A DNA stretch of 64,000 nt from an uncultured Bacteroidales bacterium. GTDB taxonomy: Bacteria; Bacteroidota; Bacteroidia; Bacteroidales; UBA932. Positions within the stretch are counted from its first letter, which is position 1. Every line of letters starts with the position of its first letter. The notes below the pieces were generated by a model. It had not been told where the DNA came from. It saw only the letters and a program-made list of their open reading frames with translations, and searched no databases. Below, in pieces: positions 18,835-28,757 of this stretch. A program made the translations under genes and the position numbers. The stretch covers positions 62,001 to 126,000 of the forward strand of contig CAMJBH010000003.1 of assembly GCA_946403855.1 (NCBI GenBank), given 5' to 3'.

Positions 18835-20676
18835 ATGAAAAAGATATTCAAACTTATCCTTTGTGTCGCAGTCACCGCTGCCCTTGCATCTTCCTGCGAC
18901 AATCTGCTCAAGCCCGTGTCTCCTTCCTCGTTTGAAGAAGAGACCGTGTTCTCCAACTACAACCTCGCCGAGAGTTCCATCTTCGGAATCGTCCACACCT
19001 TCGGCATAGACAAGTCCTACAGGAACCGTTTCCTGCCTTGGTACGGATACAATACCGACATCGAGTGGTACAATACCTTCACCCCCGGCGACTCCAAGTC
19101 CGACATCGGCACCTACAACTGCCTTCCCAACAACTCGCAGCTCAATGAAGCCGAAGGCTGCTATACGCTGATGTACACGGCTATCGAACGTGCCAACCTG
19201 GCCATTGAAGGCCTGCGCAAGTTCGGCAATGTCGAGCAGAACGCTGACATGGCTTACCTCCTTGGCGAGGCCCTGACCCTGCGTGCCATGATTTACTACG
19301 ACCTCTGCAAGGCATGGGGAGACGTTCCCGCCCGTTTCGAGCCCGTAACGTCAGAGACCATCTATCTTGCAAAGTCCAACCGCGACGAGATCTTCAAGCA
19401 CATACTTTCCGACCTCGAAGAGGCTTTCGCTTATCTGCCTTATCCCGGCGCCACGGCTAACACCCAACGCACCGACCGCATCAACAAGGTCTTCGCTGAA
19501 GGACTGTACGCCCGTATCGCCCTCATGGCCTCCGGCTACGCACTGCGTCCCGATGACGGCATGGTGGGCACGAACGACCTGGGTTCCGTACGTCTGTCAA
19601 GCGATCCCGAGCTCCAGAAGAGCGTCCTGTATCCCAAGGCCCTCGCTTATCTGAAAGATGCCATCGCTAACGGCGGATGCCACCTTGACCCCAGCTACGA
19701 GGCATACTGGAAGCGCCTGAACGCCAAAGAGAACCTCACTTTCGACGGTGAGACCCTGTATGTCATTCCATTCGGCGAGAACCGCGGACAGTGGAACAAC
19801 TACTATGCAGTGCGCGTCGAAGCAGGATCCCGCTACAACACCTACACCGGAGCCCGGGGAGGCTCTACCGGCCCTGTGCCCTACTTCTGGTGGAAGTACG
19901 ACGAGAAAGACGTCCGCCGCGACATCACCTGCGTCAACTACAAATGGGACGGCGAAAGCGACGAACTGGTGCCTGCAGGCATTGCCAGCTGGTATTTCGG
20001 AAAATATCGTTTCGAATGGGCCAAGGATCCCGCCAGCAACGCTGACGACGGTGTGAAGCCTGTCGTGATGCGTTACTCCGACATTCTTCTCATGGCAGCC
20101 GAAATCGAGAACGAACTCAACGGCCCCACTTCTGACGCAAAGAGCTGGTTCCTCCAGGTCCGCAGCCGCGCATTCGGCGGCGACGTAGATGCTGCTGAGG
20201 CCTATGTCAACGGACTTTCCGGCAAGGATGCATTCTTCAACGCAATAGTTGACGAGCGTGCATTCGAATTCTGCGGCGAAATGCTCCGCAAGGCCGACCT
20301 CATCCGCTGGAACCTCCTCAAGACAAAGCTCGACGCTGCTAAGCTCGAACTCCGCGCCCTGCGCGACCACACCGGTGAATATGCCGGCCTTGGCGATGAT
20401 GTTTACCATCAGTACGACGAGGACACCCAGACTCTCCGAATCTACGGATTCAAGGTGGGCGAAACGACCCGCCCCGCAGGCGCCTGGGAAAAAGACGGCA
20501 GCTATTTCTCCAAAACAGTTGACACCAAAGGCAAAGACACCGGGCTCTACGACGGCCGCATCGACGGCATCTACTCCAACGGGGATCAGATGGAATGGTA
20601 CATGTACTGGCCCATCTTCGCCTCCCAGATATCCAGCAGTCAGAAATATCTTGTAAACGACTACTATTATGAATAA
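18835..20676 (+). CDS. susD: SusD/RagB-family nutrient-binding lipoprotein
   Basis: Lipobox ASSCDNLLKP; directly follows SusC; SusD-like length and C-terminal features. Confidence 0.94.
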   Translation: MKKIFKLILCVAVTAALASSCDNLLKPVSPSSFEEETVFSNYNLAESSIFGIVHTFGIDKSYRNRFLPWYGYNTDIEWYNTFTPGDSKSDIGTYNCLPNNSQLNEAEGCYTLMYTAIERANLAIEGLRKFGNVEQNADMAYLLGEALTLRAMIYYDLCKAWGDVPARFEPVTSETIYLAKSNRDEIFKHILSDLEEAFAYLPYPGATANTQRTDRINKVFAEGLYARIALMASGYALRPDDGMVGTNDLGSVRLSSDPELQKSVLYPKALAYLKDAIANGGCHLDPSYEAYWKRLNAKENLTFDGETLYVIPFGENRGQWNNYYAVRVEAGSRYNTYTGARGGSTGPVPYFWWKYDEKDVRRDITCVNYKWDGESDELVPAGIASWYFGKYRFEWAKDPASNADDGVKPVVMRYSDILLMAAEIENELNGPTSDAKSWFLQVRSRAFGGDVDAAEAYVNGLSGKDAFFNAIVDERAFEFCGEMLRKADLIRWNLLKTKLDAAKLELRALRDHTGEYAGLGDDVYHQYDEDTQTLRIYGFKVGETTRPAGAWEKDGSYFSKTVDTKGKDTGLYDGRIDGIYSNGDQMEWYMYWPIFASQISSSQKYLVNDYYYE

Positions 20677-23600
20677 GTTCAGATTCGCAATACTGGGCCT
20701 GGCCGCTCTGGCAGCAGTCTCCTGCATCAACAAGGAGTTCGAAGAGATGACCACAGTGCCCCTCAAGCGCTGTCTGGAGCCTATGAACCTGTCAGCCAAG
20801 GTAGATGCCAATTCCGGCGTACAGACCACCTTCAAGTGGGATGTCACTTCGGATGCGGAGCAATATATCCTTGAAGTCCTCACCGAAGAAGGCCAGCGCG
20901 TGCTCTACGACACCCTGGCTCCCGGTCAGGTCCCCTTCGTGACAGAACTCGAGGCAGACGGCGTATATACCTTTACCGTCCAGGGAATCTCTTCCAAACT
21001 TGAAGATTCCAACTTGGCGGAATTCGGCGAAACATTCAAGACCTACGCCATCAAAGATAACCTCTTCCTCACCCTCACCGGCAAGACTTCCGAGTCGGTA
21101 TCCCTGAGCTGGTCCAACTCCGTGGAAGACTACATGGACGTGTCCCACATCGAGGCAAAACCGGTTTCCGGAGGCAAAGGCGTGACCCTCGACATCGAGA
21201 ACAATGAAGCTGTCAAAGCTGCAGCCGCCGCCACCGTAAGCGGCCTCCAGCCCTCAACCGAGTACAACATAGTGCTGTACTTCAAGAGTGCCAGCCGCGG
21301 AGCCCTGACCGTATGGACAAGCCCCGCTCCCGGCACCCTCACCAAGGTTACCACATCTGACGCACTCAAGGCCGCAATGACCGCCGGCGACGATGTTTAT
21401 GTTGGTGCAGAGGGTTCCCCTTATTCTGTCGGCAGCGTCACTCCCGCCAAGGGATTCCGCATGCTCGGTGAGCCCGATGCCTCCGGCAACGCTCCAGTGG
21501 TCAGCACCGACGTGGTTCTTGACGCCGGATTCTCCGGAGACCTCTACTTCGAGAACATCAACTTCGACGGTACAGGCCGCGACCGCATCATCAACCACAA
21601 GGGCGGAGTCATGCAGATCAGCAAGATCAGCATCATCAACTGCGTGATTGCAGGCTTCAACGCCGGTATCTATTATGACAACAGCGCCGACCAGCTCGAC
21701 CTCGGAGAATTCGTAATCGAAGGCTGCGACATTCATGGCATCCTCGGTTCCGGCGGCGACGGATTCGATGTCCGTAACGCATCTACCATAGGCAAGATCA
21801 CTTTCCGCAACAACACCGTGTTCGACGGATTCAGGTCCTTCTTCCGTATCGACGACAAGAGTACGTCCCTGGAAGAAATGGTCTTCGAAAACAACACCGT
21901 CAAGAACATCGCGGTCAACGACAAGGGTATCTTCTACATCCGCGCTCCCTGGAAGAAGTTCACCATCAACAAGAACCTCTTCATGTTCCAGACCGGAGAG
22001 AAGGCCGTCCTCGCCACAACCAACAACGTGGACAATGTGCCCTCCGACATCATTGCAGCGGACAACTACTATTTCAACGTGGGTGAGAAGTTCTTCGGCG
22101 AAACCAAGAATTTCACCGCAGCTCAGATCGGTGCCAAGGCTCTGGCCGCAGACCCTTGCTTCAATTCTAAGGGCAACTTCTTCAACCTGGCCAACGAGGA
22201 ACTGCAGGACAAGAAGGTAGGCGCCGCCAAATGGCTCAACGCCTATGTAGAGCCCATTGAAGACCTCACCCTCGGACTTACCGAAGCCCCTCACACTTGG
22301 GATCTTACCGACGCCACCCTCTTCGCGGGCGACCTCACGAAGTCGAAGGTCCGCGACGGTTTGCTCCTGGTTGCTTCTGAGGCATGTCCTATGAATCTCG
22401 ACGGAGCCATCACCTTCAACGCAGCTTCCGCCAAGAGCAGGAAGGGCGTTCCCACCGACGGCTACATCGCATTCAAGGTTAACGCTCCCGGTTCTGTCAT
22501 CATCAAGGTTGAGGATCCCGACGCCCTGGGCAGTCAGGTAGTCGTGGCCACCGGAGACGTTGACGGCGCTGCCGCATCCATCAAGGGCGGAGCCGTGGCC
22601 AAGGCCGACGGATCGCTGCAGAAGATAGTCCTTGGCGGCATAAGCGGAGAGACCATGGTGTACCTGTATGTCACCGGCGCAGCCAAGATCAGCACCCTGG
22701 CCTGGTCGCCCGACACAGCAGGAGTGAACACCGCGCTCGATGCTCCCAAGCCCACAATCTCCGTAGAGTCCATAACCAAGGGCGATGCAACCGAGATCGT
22801 GGTAAGCTGGGAGGCAGTACCCAACGCCGCCAATTATACTGTTACCTTCAACAGGACCAAGACCACCACGGAAGAAACATCGTTCGTCATTGACGCCGAA
22901 ACCGCGGCGGCCCTCGAAGCTGGCAGCTACACCGTGTCCGTGGTAGCCAACCCCGCCGAATCCGACATCTACAACACCGAATCCGCAGCAGGCGTTGCAG
23001 CATTTGCAGTGCTCGCGGCAGGTGGAGAAGAAATGGTAGAGAAGACCCTCACCTGGGACTTCAGCTCCACAGAATGGCAGGCTGAATTCGCCAAGGTCGG
23101 AGCGTCCGGCACCGATATCACCAATTGGAACCTTACCTACGACGGTCTTACCTTCATCTCGGGAAGCAAGTCCAAGTATGGCTCCAACTACATGCAGTTC
23201 GGCGGTGCAGGCCTTAACAAGACCTCCGGAGAACTGGACCGTTACTTCACGTTTACGGCTCCCGCCGGTGGAACCCTCAAGGTCACTGCCTCCAATACCG
23301 GCAGTTCCGAGGACCTCACCCGCATGGTTTACGTCAAAGTCGGCGACAACGTGCAGCAGCTTGCAGGAGGATACCCCTCCACCGGCGCTCAGGCCATAGA
23401 GTTTGAGGTACCTGCCGGAGAGGTTTACGTTTCCAGTGCAGGCAACGGACTCCGTTTCTACAAGATAGAGTTCACCTATATGGAATCATCCGGCGGCAAG
23501 ACCCCGGTCGAATATGACTGGAACTTCAGTTCTGAAGAGTGGCAGCTCGAACTGGGCAGGCTTGGAGCGTCCGGTACCGATATTACCGACATAGACAGAA

Positions 23601-23947
23601 CCTACGACGGACTTCAGTTCTATTCCAAGACCAAGTCCAAATACGGAAGCAGCTATATCCAGTTCGGTGGCGCAGGAGTCAACAAGGAGGGCGGCATCGA
23701 CCGCTGCTTCAGGTTCACCGCCCCTGACAATGGTACGCTCAAGATCACTGCATCCAACACCGGCAGCAGCGAGGACCTCACCCGCATGGTGCAGGTAAGC
23801 GTTGGCGACGACGTGCAGAGCCTTCCCGGCGGATACCCTTCAACCTCTGCGCAGGAGCTGGAATTCAGCATCAAAGCAGGTGAAGTGACCATCACGACCA
23901 CTGGCAACGGCCTCCGTTTCTACCAGATCAGCTACACCAACCAGTAA
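20669..23947 (+). CDS. SusE-position lipoprotein (DUF4957/DUF5123-like beta-helix) with two tandem C-terminal beta-sandwich domains
   Basis: Lipobox AVSCINKEF, FnIII, right-handed beta-helix pattern, two homologous about 145-aa C-terminal repeats. Confidence 0.8.
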   Translation: MNKFRFAILGLAALAAVSCINKEFEEMTTVPLKRCLEPMNLSAKVDANSGVQTTFKWDVTSDAEQYILEVLTEEGQRVLYDTLAPGQVPFVTELEADGVYTFTVQGISSKLEDSNLAEFGETFKTYAIKDNLFLTLTGKTSESVSLSWSNSVEDYMDVSHIEAKPVSGGKGVTLDIENNEAVKAAAAATVSGLQPSTEYNIVLYFKSASRGALTVWTSPAPGTLTKVTTSDALKAAMTAGDDVYVGAEGSPYSVGSVTPAKGFRMLGEPDASGNAPVVSTDVVLDAGFSGDLYFENINFDGTGRDRIINHKGGVMQISKISIINCVIAGFNAGIYYDNSADQLDLGEFVIEGCDIHGILGSGGDGFDVRNASTIGKITFRNNTVFDGFRSFFRIDDKSTSLEEMVFENNTVKNIAVNDKGIFYIRAPWKKFTINKNLFMFQTGEKAVLATTNNVDNVPSDIIAADNYYFNVGEKFFGETKNFTAAQIGAKALAADPCFNSKGNFFNLANEELQDKKVGAAKWLNAYVEPIEDLTLGLTEAPHTWDLTDATLFAGDLTKSKVRDGLLLVASEACPMNLDGAITFNAASAKSRKGVPTDGYIAFKVNAPGSVIIKVEDPDALGSQVVVATGDVDGAAASIKGGAVAKADGSLQKIVLGGISGETMVYLYVTGAAKISTLAWSPDTAGVNTALDAPKPTISVESITKGDATEIVVSWEAVPNAANYTVTFNRTKTTTEETSFVIDAETAAALEAGSYTVSVVANPAESDIYNTESAAGVAAFAVLAAGGEEMVEKTLTWDFSSTEWQAEFAKVGASGTDITNWNLTYDGLTFISGSKSKYGSNYMQFGGAGLNKTSGELDRYFTFTAPAGGTLKVTASNTGSSEDLTRMVYVKVGDNVQQLAGGYPSTGAQAIEFEVPAGEVYVSSAGNGLRFYKIEFTYMESSGGKTPVEYDWNFSSEEWQLELGRLGASGTDITDIDRTYDGLQFYSKTKSKYGSSYIQFGGAGVNKEGGIDRCFRFTAPDNGTLKITASNTGSSEDLTRMVQVSVGDDVQSLPGGYPSTSAQELEFSIKAGEVTITTTGNGLRFYQISYTNQ

Positions 23948-23950
23948 TCT

Positions 23951-23991
23951 TTTTGGGGAATCGGGCCTGACCGCCCGGTTCCCTCCCAAAA
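23951..23991. terminator. Intercistronic stem-loop between SusE-like gene and uxaC
   Basis: gggaatcgggc (23956-23966) / gcccggttccc (23973-23983), 6-nt loop, outer tttt(t)ggg/cccaaaa pairing. Confidence 0.55.
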
Positions 23992-24009
23992 TCTAAAAAC
24001 ACAAATAAA

Positions 24010-25425
24010 ATGAGCTTTATCAACCCCGATTTCATGCTCCAGACGGAGACCGCCCGCAAACTCTACCACGAGCACGCGGAGAAAATGCACATCATCGACT
24101 ACCACTGCCATCTTGTGCCCCAGCAGATTGCCGAGAACATCCAGTTCCGCGACATCACACAGCTGTGGCTGGTGGACGGTCACTATGGCGACCACTATAA
24201 ATGGCGCGCCATGCGTGGCAACGGTGTGAGCGAGGACTACCTCACAGGAGGCAAATACGACTCCTGGGAGACCTTCAAGAAGTGGGCTGAGACGGTGCCC
24301 TATACAATGCGTAACCCCCTGTATCATTGGACCCACCTCGAGTTGAGCCGGGTATTCGGAATAGACAAGCTCCTCTGCCCCGCCACCGCCCGGGAGATAT
24401 TCGAAGAGTGCAACGCCAAGCTGGCCACTCCGGAATTCCGCGGCCAGGCCCTGATACGCAAGTTCAACGTGGACGTGGTCTGCACCACCGACGACCCCGC
24501 AGACGACCTGCGCTGGCACAAAAAGATAGCAGCCGAACCTTTCGGCACCAAGGTCATTCCCGCATGGCGTCCCGACAAGGCAATGGCCATCGAGAATCCC
24601 GAGACCTACAAAGCATATCTGAAGCAGCTCGGCGAGGCGGCCGGCATGGAAATCGACTCCTACACCGACCTGCAGGAAGCCCTTAAGAAGCGCCACGACT
24701 ACTTTGCCGCCAATGGCTGCAAGCTCTCGGACCACGGGCTCGAGACCTTCTATGCCGCCGACTACAAAGAGCTTGAGATCGAGCTTATTTTCAAGAAAGT
24801 GCTCATGGGCATCGCCCCTGGCCCCAAAGAGCTCGAGAAGTTCCGCAGCGCCTTCCTCCACGACCAGGCCGTCATGGATGCCGAGGCCGGCTGGACCCAG
24901 CAGTTCCACGTCGGCGCCATCCGCAACAACAATTCCAAGATGTTCGAAAAGGTCGGTCCCGACACGGGTTTCGATGCCATACATGACCTGCCCACCGCAG
25001 CCGCAGGCCACAAGTTCCTGGACAGGCTCGCCAGCGAAGACAAGCTCGCCAAGACCATTCTTTACTGCCTCAATCCCAAGGACAACGAGGTCATGATGAC
25101 CATGGCCTACACCTTCAACGACGGCACGGTTCCCGGCAAGATGCAGTTCGGCTCCGGCTGGTGGTTCCTGGATCAGGAAGACGGCATGCGCAAGCAGATG
25201 AACGCTCTCAGCAACCTGGGTCTGCTGAGCCGCTTCGTGGGCATGCTCACCGACAGCCGTTCATTCATAAGCTACCCCCGCCACGAGTACTTCCGCAGGA
25301 TTCTGTGCGACGTGATCGGCGCAGACATCGAAAACGGCAAACTCCCCGCCTCCGAGATGGACTTCTTGGGCCAGATGGTCGAAGACATCTGCTACAACAA
25401 CGCCAAGAACTACTTCCAGTTCTAA
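24010..25425 (+). CDS. uxaC: Glucuronate/galacturonate isomerase
   Basis: FMLQTETARKLYHEHAEKMHIIDYHCHLVPQQIAENI...; VVCTTDDPADDLRWH; DSRSFISYPRHEYFRRI. Confidence 0.96.
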   Translation: MSFINPDFMLQTETARKLYHEHAEKMHIIDYHCHLVPQQIAENIQFRDITQLWLVDGHYGDHYKWRAMRGNGVSEDYLTGGKYDSWETFKKWAETVPYTMRNPLYHWTHLELSRVFGIDKLLCPATAREIFEECNAKLATPEFRGQALIRKFNVDVVCTTDDPADDLRWHKKIAAEPFGTKVIPAWRPDKAMAIENPETYKAYLKQLGEAAGMEIDSYTDLQEALKKRHDYFAANGCKLSDHGLETFYAADYKELEIELIFKKVLMGIAPGPKELEKFRSAFLHDQAVMDAEAGWTQQFHVGAIRNNNSKMFEKVGPDTGFDAIHDLPTAAAGHKFLDRLASEDKLAKTILYCLNPKDNEVMMTMAYTFNDGTVPGKMQFGSGWWFLDQEDGMRKQMNALSNLGLLSRFVGMLTDSRSFISYPRHEYFRRILCDVIGADIENGKLPASEMDFLGQMVEDICYNNAKNYFQF

Positions 25426-25452
25426 TGTCATTCTGAACGTAGTGAAGAATCT
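25426..25452 (+). repeat. TGTCATTCTGAACGTAGTGAAGAATCT dispersed repeat copy ending just before uxaA ATG
   Basis: Near identical to 38564-38590. Confidence 0.9.
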
Positions 25453-26997
25453 ATGAAGTACATTAAGATTAACCCTGACGACAATGTGGCGGTAGCCCTG
25501 CAGGACCTTCCCAAAGGCGAAAACGTGGAAGGCGTCGTGCTGCAAATGGACGTGCCCCGGGGGCATAAAATCGTACTCAAAGACCTTGCAAAAGGCGAGA
25601 ACGTCATCAAGTACGGCTTCCCCATCGGCCATGTCACCCGTCCGGCGGCAGCTGGAACCATGGTGGATCATAGCTGCATCAAGACCAACCTGGAGGGCCT
25701 CCTGGAGTACAGCTACTCACCCGCCCTTGTGGAGATTCCCGAAGCCTCCCGGAAACGCAGTTTCAAAGGCTTCAGAAGAGCGGACGGACAGGTCGGCATA
25801 CGCAACCAGATATGGGTAATCCCCACAGTAGGATGCGTGAACGGCATCTGCGAAGAAATCGTACGACGGTTCAAGAAGGAGCTTGAAGCGGCAGGAGAAC
25901 TGCCCCCGAGCGACTTTGGCCCTTACGAACAGGAGCAAGGGGGCAGTTCCCCTGAAGCGAAAAGCTCCGTCGACGCCATCGTGGCCTTCCCCCACAACTA
26001 CGGCTGCTCTCAACTAGGCGGCGACCACGAAAACACCCGTACCGTACTCGCCGACATGGTGCATCACCCCAATGCCGGAGGTGTGCTTGTCGTCAGCCTG
26101 GGCTGCGAAAACAACCAGCTGGACGCCTTCCGTGAGCTGGTCGGCCCGGTCGATGAAAGCCGCGTACGCATGTTCGCAACGCAGAAAGTCAGCGACGAAG
26201 TGGAATACGGCCTTCAGCAGCTTCGCGAGATTTATGCGGTCTGCTCACAGGACAAACGTGAGGACGTGCCCGTGAGCGAGCTGCGCGTGGGCCTCAAATG
26301 CGGAGGCTCCGACGGCCTAAGCGGCATCACCGCCAACCCTCTTCTGGGCGTTTTCTCCGATTGGATCGTGGCCCAGGGCGGCACGACTGTCCTGACCGAG
26401 GTGCCCGAAATGTTCGGTGCCGAGACCATCCTCATGAACCGCTGCCAGGACAAAGAGACATTCGACAAGACCGTAGCGTTGATAAACGATTTCAAAGATT
26501 ACTTCATCAAGCAGGGCATGCCCGTTTACGAGAATCCCTCGCCCGGCAACAAAGTCGGCGGCATCAGCACGCTGGAAGAAAAGAGCCTCGGCTGCACCCA
26601 GAAATGCGGAAAGAGCATTGTACGCGGCGTACTCAAATACGGCGAGCGCCTGAGTGTCAAGGGCCTCAACTTGTTATCGGCCCCGGGTAACGATCTGGTG
26701 GCCTCCACGGCCCTCGCTGCCTCAGGCTGCCAGATTGTGCTCTTCACCACCGGCCGCGGCACACCTTTCGGGAGCTTCGTACCCACCATGAAGATAAGCA
26801 CCAATACTCCCCTGTTCGAGGCAAAGCCCCGTTGGATAGATTTCAACGCCGGTGTACTTGCTCAGGACGAACCCATGTCATCCGTAGCGCCGCGTTTTAT
26901 CGAGGCCGTGTTGGCGGCCGCGAGCGGCGAGCCTGTAAACAACGAGAAGAACGGCTACCGCGAAATAGCCATTTTCAAATCGGGTGTCACACTTTAA
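25453..26997 (+). CDS. uxaA: Altronate dehydratase (with in-frame inserted palindromic element)
   Basis: YIKINPDDNVAVALQDLP, GCVNGICEEI, YGCSQLGGDHENTRT, GLKCGGSDGLSGITANP, IAIFKSGVTL C-terminus. Confidence 0.96.
   Translation: MKYIKINPDDNVAVALQDLPKGENVEGVVLQMDVPRGHKIVLKDLAKGENVIKYGFPIGHVTRPAAAGTMVDHSCIKTNLEGLLEYSYSPALVEIPEASRKRSFKGFRRADGQVGIRNQIWVIPTVGCVNGICEEIVRRFKKELEAAGELPPSDFGPYEQEQGGSSPEAKSSVDAIVAFPHNYGCSQLGGDHENTRTVLADMVHHPNAGGVLVVSLGCENNQLDAFRELVGPVDESRVRMFATQKVSDEVEYGLQQLREIYAVCSQDKREDVPVSELRVGLKCGGSDGLSGITANPLLGVFSDWIVAQGGTTVLTEVPEMFGAETILMNRCQDKETFDKTVALINDFKDYFIKQGMPVYENPSPGNKVGGISTLEEKSLGCTQKCGKSIVRGVLKYGERLSVKGLNLLSAPGNDLVASTALAASGCQIVLFTTGRGTPFGSFVPTMKISTNTPLFEAKPRWIDFNAGVLAQDEPMSSVAPRFIEAVLAAASGEPVNNEKNGYREIAIFKSGVTL
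25892..25954. repeat. 63-bp palindromic element inside uxaA (core CTTTGGCCCTTACGAACAGGAG)
   Basis: Arms 25892-25907/25939-25954 (15/16 complementary); core 25914-25935 identical to 46851-46872 in hutI. Confidence 0.85.
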
Positions 26998-27016
26998 AAA
27001 AGCAACACGCATTATT

Positions 27017-27148
27017 ATGAACAAAAAGAATTACACTGCCCCGCAGGCAGAATGGCTCGAAGCAGACAGCGACTACTGCTTCCTTCAGGAGAGCGTTTCC
27101 GGCGACATTCCCGCGCTTGATGAAAGCGGAGTTGAAATAACTTGGTAA
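27017..27148 (+). CDS. Small ORF (43 aa), sORF family member 1
   Basis: MNKKNYTAPQAEWLEADSDYCFLQESVSGDIPALDESGVEITW*, 15 nt upstream of a lipoprotein gene. Confidence 0.7.
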   Translation: MNKKNYTAPQAEWLEADSDYCFLQESVSGDIPALDESGVEITW

Positions 27149-27163
27149 AAGGAGGATAACGTC

Positions 27164-28750
27164 ATGAAAAAGATTTACATTTTCGCTCTTGCGGCACTTT
27201 CGCTGCTTTCCGCCTCCTGCGCCAAGGAGAGATTCACAGACAACGGCACCCCCGCCGCTACAATAAGCAAAACCTTCACGGTAACGGCTCCACAGGGCAC
27301 CAAGACCGAACTCGACGGGCTCAATGTCCTTTGGTCAGAAGGCGACCAGATCAACGTGATTGCCAAAACTTCCGGCAACCAATATGCCTTCACTCTCTCA
27401 GAGGGAGCAGGTACCGCCAGCGCCAAATTCAGCGGCACAATCGCCGAGGCCGATGCCGGTGAAACACAGTTCTATGCGCTCTATCCCAACGTGGCCATAC
27501 GCTCCGAGGAAACCAACAACAAAGGCGAGCGATGGGCCCTCGACCTTGACCAGCTGGTCATTGACCAGGCAGTTACCGCCCAGGAGGCAGTCGAAGGCGT
27601 CTTCCCCACCACCGCAGCATTCATGACAGCTGTCAGCGATGCTGACGGCAAGCTTGCCTTCCGCCACGGCGCCGCCTATTTCAAGATTCAGATTAGCGCT
27701 GAGGGCGTCAAATCCATCCGCTTCGAAGTCAGTGGCGGAGCCCGTCTCGGCGGCCGCCCCATTTACAATATGTCGGACGGATCCACATTCCAGGTCAACG
27801 GAGCCAAGAGTTTCATGGACTTCACCTGCGAGGGCGGCTTCAAAAAGGACGCTACATATTACCTTCCGGTCCTTACCAAGCAGTCTGACTGCGGAACCCT
27901 CACCCTTACCTTCAACGGCGACAACGCCAAAACAGCCACTGCTGAAACGACATCGTTGAACAAAGTAAAACTTGCTTCCGGCAAAATATACGACCTCGGT
28001 GCGCCTGCTATCAAATTCACCCCCATTATAGTAGCTGACGATGTCGCAGTTGACGCCGATGCCACTTCCGGGTCCATTGCATACGAAATCACCAACGCCA
28101 CTGCCGACGGAGTGCTCAGAGCAACCCTCCAAGATGCTGCCGACTGGATTACTATCGGCGAAATCGCTGAGGATGCCGTATATTTCACCCTTTCTGCAAA
28201 CACCGGTGCCGTGCGCAGCGCCACGGTAGTTCTCTCCTATTTCTACGGCGCCGAGTCCGTCACCAAGGAAATCGTCATCACCCAGGCGGCCCAGGGCTCT
28301 ACCGAAGTTTCCCGCACCCATCTTTTCTACATCGATTCGGAAGGAACGGTAAAGAACCTCACCGACGGAGTTGACGGCGATTACTATACTGTCACCGGCA
28401 CAAGCCTTCTTGAATGTGCGGCTGACGGCTATTTCGGAGTTAACGCCTTCGAAATCCTTGGTAATACCTATACAACTGCAAAGAAAATCGACGGCAGCAA
28501 TAGCATTTCATTCACGACTAACGCCACCGCTTCATCTACCATCCGCTTCTTTGCCGCACGTCGTCAGACAGACAAAGACGGTATAATCAAGCTCAAGAAA
28601 GGCAGCTCCAACATCATCAACGCCAGCATGACTTACAAGGAACTCTACGACTCCGGGGTTGTGAATCTCGACAAGAACACTGAATATAAGTTCGACAAAT
28701 CCGGTGAAGTCGGAATATTCTATATCGAAGTGACAGAAACATTTGAATAA
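27164..28750 (+). CDS. Lipoprotein: fimbrillin-like N-terminal domain plus BACON-type domain plus C-terminal domain
   Basis: Lipobox LSASCAKE; TKTELDGLNVLWSEGDQINV...YALYP; BACON-like AADWITIGEIAEDAVYFTLSANTGAVRSATVVLSY...IVITQAAQ. Confidence 0.75.
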   Translation: MKKIYIFALAALSLLSASCAKERFTDNGTPAATISKTFTVTAPQGTKTELDGLNVLWSEGDQINVIAKTSGNQYAFTLSEGAGTASAKFSGTIAEADAGETQFYALYPNVAIRSEETNNKGERWALDLDQLVIDQAVTAQEAVEGVFPTTAAFMTAVSDADGKLAFRHGAAYFKIQISAEGVKSIRFEVSGGARLGGRPIYNMSDGSTFQVNGAKSFMDFTCEGGFKKDATYYLPVLTKQSDCGTLTLTFNGDNAKTATAETTSLNKVKLASGKIYDLGAPAIKFTPIIVADDVAVDADATSGSIAYEITNATADGVLRATLQDAADWITIGEIAEDAVYFTLSANTGAVRSATVVLSYFYGAESVTKEIVITQAAQGSTEVSRTHLFYIDSEGTVKNLTDGVDGDYYTVTGTSLLECAADGYFGVNAFEILGNTYTTAKKIDGSNSISFTTNATASSTIRFFAARRQTDKDGIIKLKKGSSNIINASMTYKELYDSGVVNLDKNTEYKFDKSGEVGIFYIEVTETFE

Positions 28751-28757
28751 GAATCAC

